A stretch of DNA of 5,518 nt from Globobulimina sp. (taxonomy: Eukaryota; Foraminifera; Rotaliida), in contig PIVH01000529.1 in assembly GCA_003354225.1 (NCBI GenBank), forward strand, positions 1 to 5,518. Direction: 5' to 3'. Made by a program: the position numbers and the translations under genes. Below are positions 4,423-5,518 of this stretch, piece after piece. Numbering within the stretch: the stretch's first letter is position 1; the number at the start of each line of letters is the position of its first letter. Below the pieces are notes generated by a model. The model did not search any database. It saw nothing but the letters and a program-made list of their open reading frames with translations, and had not been told where the DNA came from.

Positions 4423-5518
4423 ATGACTTCGAATCAAGTTGCCGCAGGTTTATCAGGGGTAGGAATCGTAACGCTATTATATGAAATGTACCGTTTGAAA
4501 AATATGGATTGTGACTGGAACACCGCGGGGTATCTAATTCCGCGATCCGTAAATCCATCGTATTTTAGAAATCGTATAATTTGGATAACTGGAGCTTCCT
4601 CGGGAATTGGTGAAGCATTGTGTTACTATCTATTATCATTAAAAGTCGGTGTTAAATTAATAATATCCTCCAGACGACAAAATGTATTACAAAACCTTAG
4701 AGATACTTTATTAGAAAAATTCAAAAATTCAGTATATAAAACAGATATTTACATATTACAAATGAATTTAAATAAAAAAAATGTGAAATATTATAATAAA
4801 AAGTATGAATCAATAAAAGATTATTTTAAAGTAACATCAATTGATATGTTAATAAATAATGCAGGCGTTGGGATGTTGAGCAGATTCGAAAAATTCACTG
4901 CAAAGAATAGTTCAGATATGTTACAAACGAATCTTGTCTCACCAGTAATATTAACCAAATTAGTATTGACAGATATTATAAATAACAATAAAAATGATAA
5001 TAAGAATCCATTTGGGCATATTTGTAATGTTGGCTCAGTGGCGGCATATTTGCCAATGTCACATCAAAGTACATATTGTGCCACAAAGGCTGGATTATTA
5101 ACATTGGGCACTACCATAGCTCAGGAATTGGAAGGATATAAAAATATAACCATTACAGATGTGTTGCCAGGTTCATGCATTTATATATTTCTAATTAATA
5201 ATAATTTGTTGTACTTATATATAGGTCCAGTCAATACATCGATTGATATAAATTCCAAATTAAGTCATGGCAGGACAGGAGGTAAAAAATCAAAAGTTAT
5301 TGAAGCTGGTATGAGCAGTGAGAGATGTGCTGAAATCATATGTATTGCCATCAGTCATAAATTGAGAGAAAGTTGGGCTGTGAAAGGTGTCTCATTTTAT
5401 GGTATATACATAGCACATTATAACCCATGGTTTTATAATACATTTGTGAGGTCTTTTACTAGTCAAATGTGGCAAACAGGAAGAAATAAGACCAAGAAAA
5501 CCAAATCACAACAACCAA
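4423..5518 (+). CDS. DHRS7-like short-chain dehydrogenase/reductase, two exons, 3' end beyond the window
   Basis: This is an NAD(P)(H)-dependent oxidoreductase of the classical SDR fold; the substrate (steroid, retinoid or another carbonyl) is unknown. The reading frame is open from the ATG to the window edge with no stop. Residues 7-20 are a weak hydrophobic segment that could anchor the protein in the ER, as in DHRS7. The cofactor loop TGASSGIG is at 56-63. SSRR at 82-85 after the second strand favours NADP(H). NNAGVG is at 145-150. The catalytic tetrad is Asn170, Ser205 (NVGSVAAY), Tyr218 and Lys222 (YCATK), with the normal 13-residue Ser-Tyr spacing. The conserved PGPVNT loop is formed only when the bases at 5171-5224 are removed. 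Exons are therefore 4423-5170 and 5225 onward, about 347 residues so far against roughly 340 in DHRS7. The basic tail (NKTKKTK) suggests the end is near. Confidence 0.85.
   Translation, partial: MTSNQVAAGLSGVGIVTLLYEMYRLKNMDCDWNTAGYLIPRSVNPSYFRNRIIWITGASSGIGEALCYYLLSLKVGVKLIISSRRQNVLQNLRDTLLEKFKNSVYKTDIYILQMNLNKKNVKYYNKKYESIKDYFKVTSIDMLINNAGVGMLSRFEKFTAKNSSDMLQTNLVSPVILTKLVLTDIINNNKNDNKNPFGHICNVGSVAAYLPMSHQSTYCATKAGLLTLGTTIAQELEGYKNITITDVLPGSCIYIFLINNNLLYLYIGPVNTSIDINSKLSHGRTGGKKSKVIEAGMSSERCAEIICIAISHKLRESWAVKGVSFYGIYIAHYNPWFYNTFVRSFTSQMWQTGRNKTKKTKSQQP
5171..5224 (+). other. 54-nt spliceosomal intron, stop-free and a multiple of three
   Basis: CCAG|GTTCAT at the left and ATATAG|GTCC at the right give a GT-AG intron. 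Splicing joins CCA-G to GT-CCA-GTC and restores the SDR motif Pro-Gly-Pro-Val-Asn-Thr exactly. CTAATTAAT at 5191-5199 resembles a branch point (CTAAT). Unspliced, it adds 18 codons with no stop and would insert a hydrophobic loop in the cofactor/substrate region. Confidence 0.8.

Noticed and set aside
1-5518. Giant virus origin of the contig.
   Set aside because: No capsid, polymerase or other viral hallmark gene is present, and the window has a convincing short spliceosomal-type intron. It cannot be fully excluded from 5.5 kb.

Overview
The window looks like a compact, AT-rich nuclear locus of a unicellular eukaryote. It carries eukaryotic gene families: a cytosolic-type PAPS sulfotransferase, a SPRY-fold protein, a SAM-like protein, a Ras-like protein and a DHRS7-like reductase. 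One well-supported spliceosomal-type intron (GT...ATAG, 54 nt) lies in the reductase gene. TAA and TGA both end genes, so the standard code fits. Intergenic spacers are about 65-390 bases and no bacterial signals are seen. The lineage cannot be fixed from sequence alone. A foraminifer-like rhizarian or another amoeboid protist is a guess, and a large DNA virus contig is less likely given the intron.

Layout from left to right. Positions 1-125 (minus) hold the start of a membrane transporter resembling SLC33A1 (acetyl-CoA transporter), cut by the window edge. A 66-base divergent spacer follows, then a complete sulfotransferase (192-1220, plus). After 77 bases comes a SPRY-like protein (1298-2083, plus). 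An A-rich convergent spacer (2084-2294) separates it from a minus-strand gene (2295-3170) with a SAM-like domain, a run of 13 basic residues and an acidic, Asn/Gln-rich tail. A 386-base gene-free stretch (3171-3556) holds three copies of a 17-bp repeat and a cluster of CCAAT-like elements. Next is a minus-strand Ras-like protein (3557-4357) with an N-myristoylation-type start and degenerate nucleotide-binding motifs. A 65-base divergent spacer with a T8A7 tract then leads to a DHRS7-like short-chain dehydrogenase (4423 to the right edge, plus).

There is no evidence of an operon or pathway. The genes sit in divergent, tandem and convergent pairs. The transporter and the reductase would act at the endoplasmic reticulum if they follow their animal relatives, and the Ras-like protein is probably membrane-attached through its N terminus, but a shared function is speculation.

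The most interesting items are the probable pseudo-GTPase, the stop-free 54-nt intron in the reductase, a possible second intron at the 3' end of the Ras-like gene, and the repeat and CCAAT cluster in the 386-base spacer.
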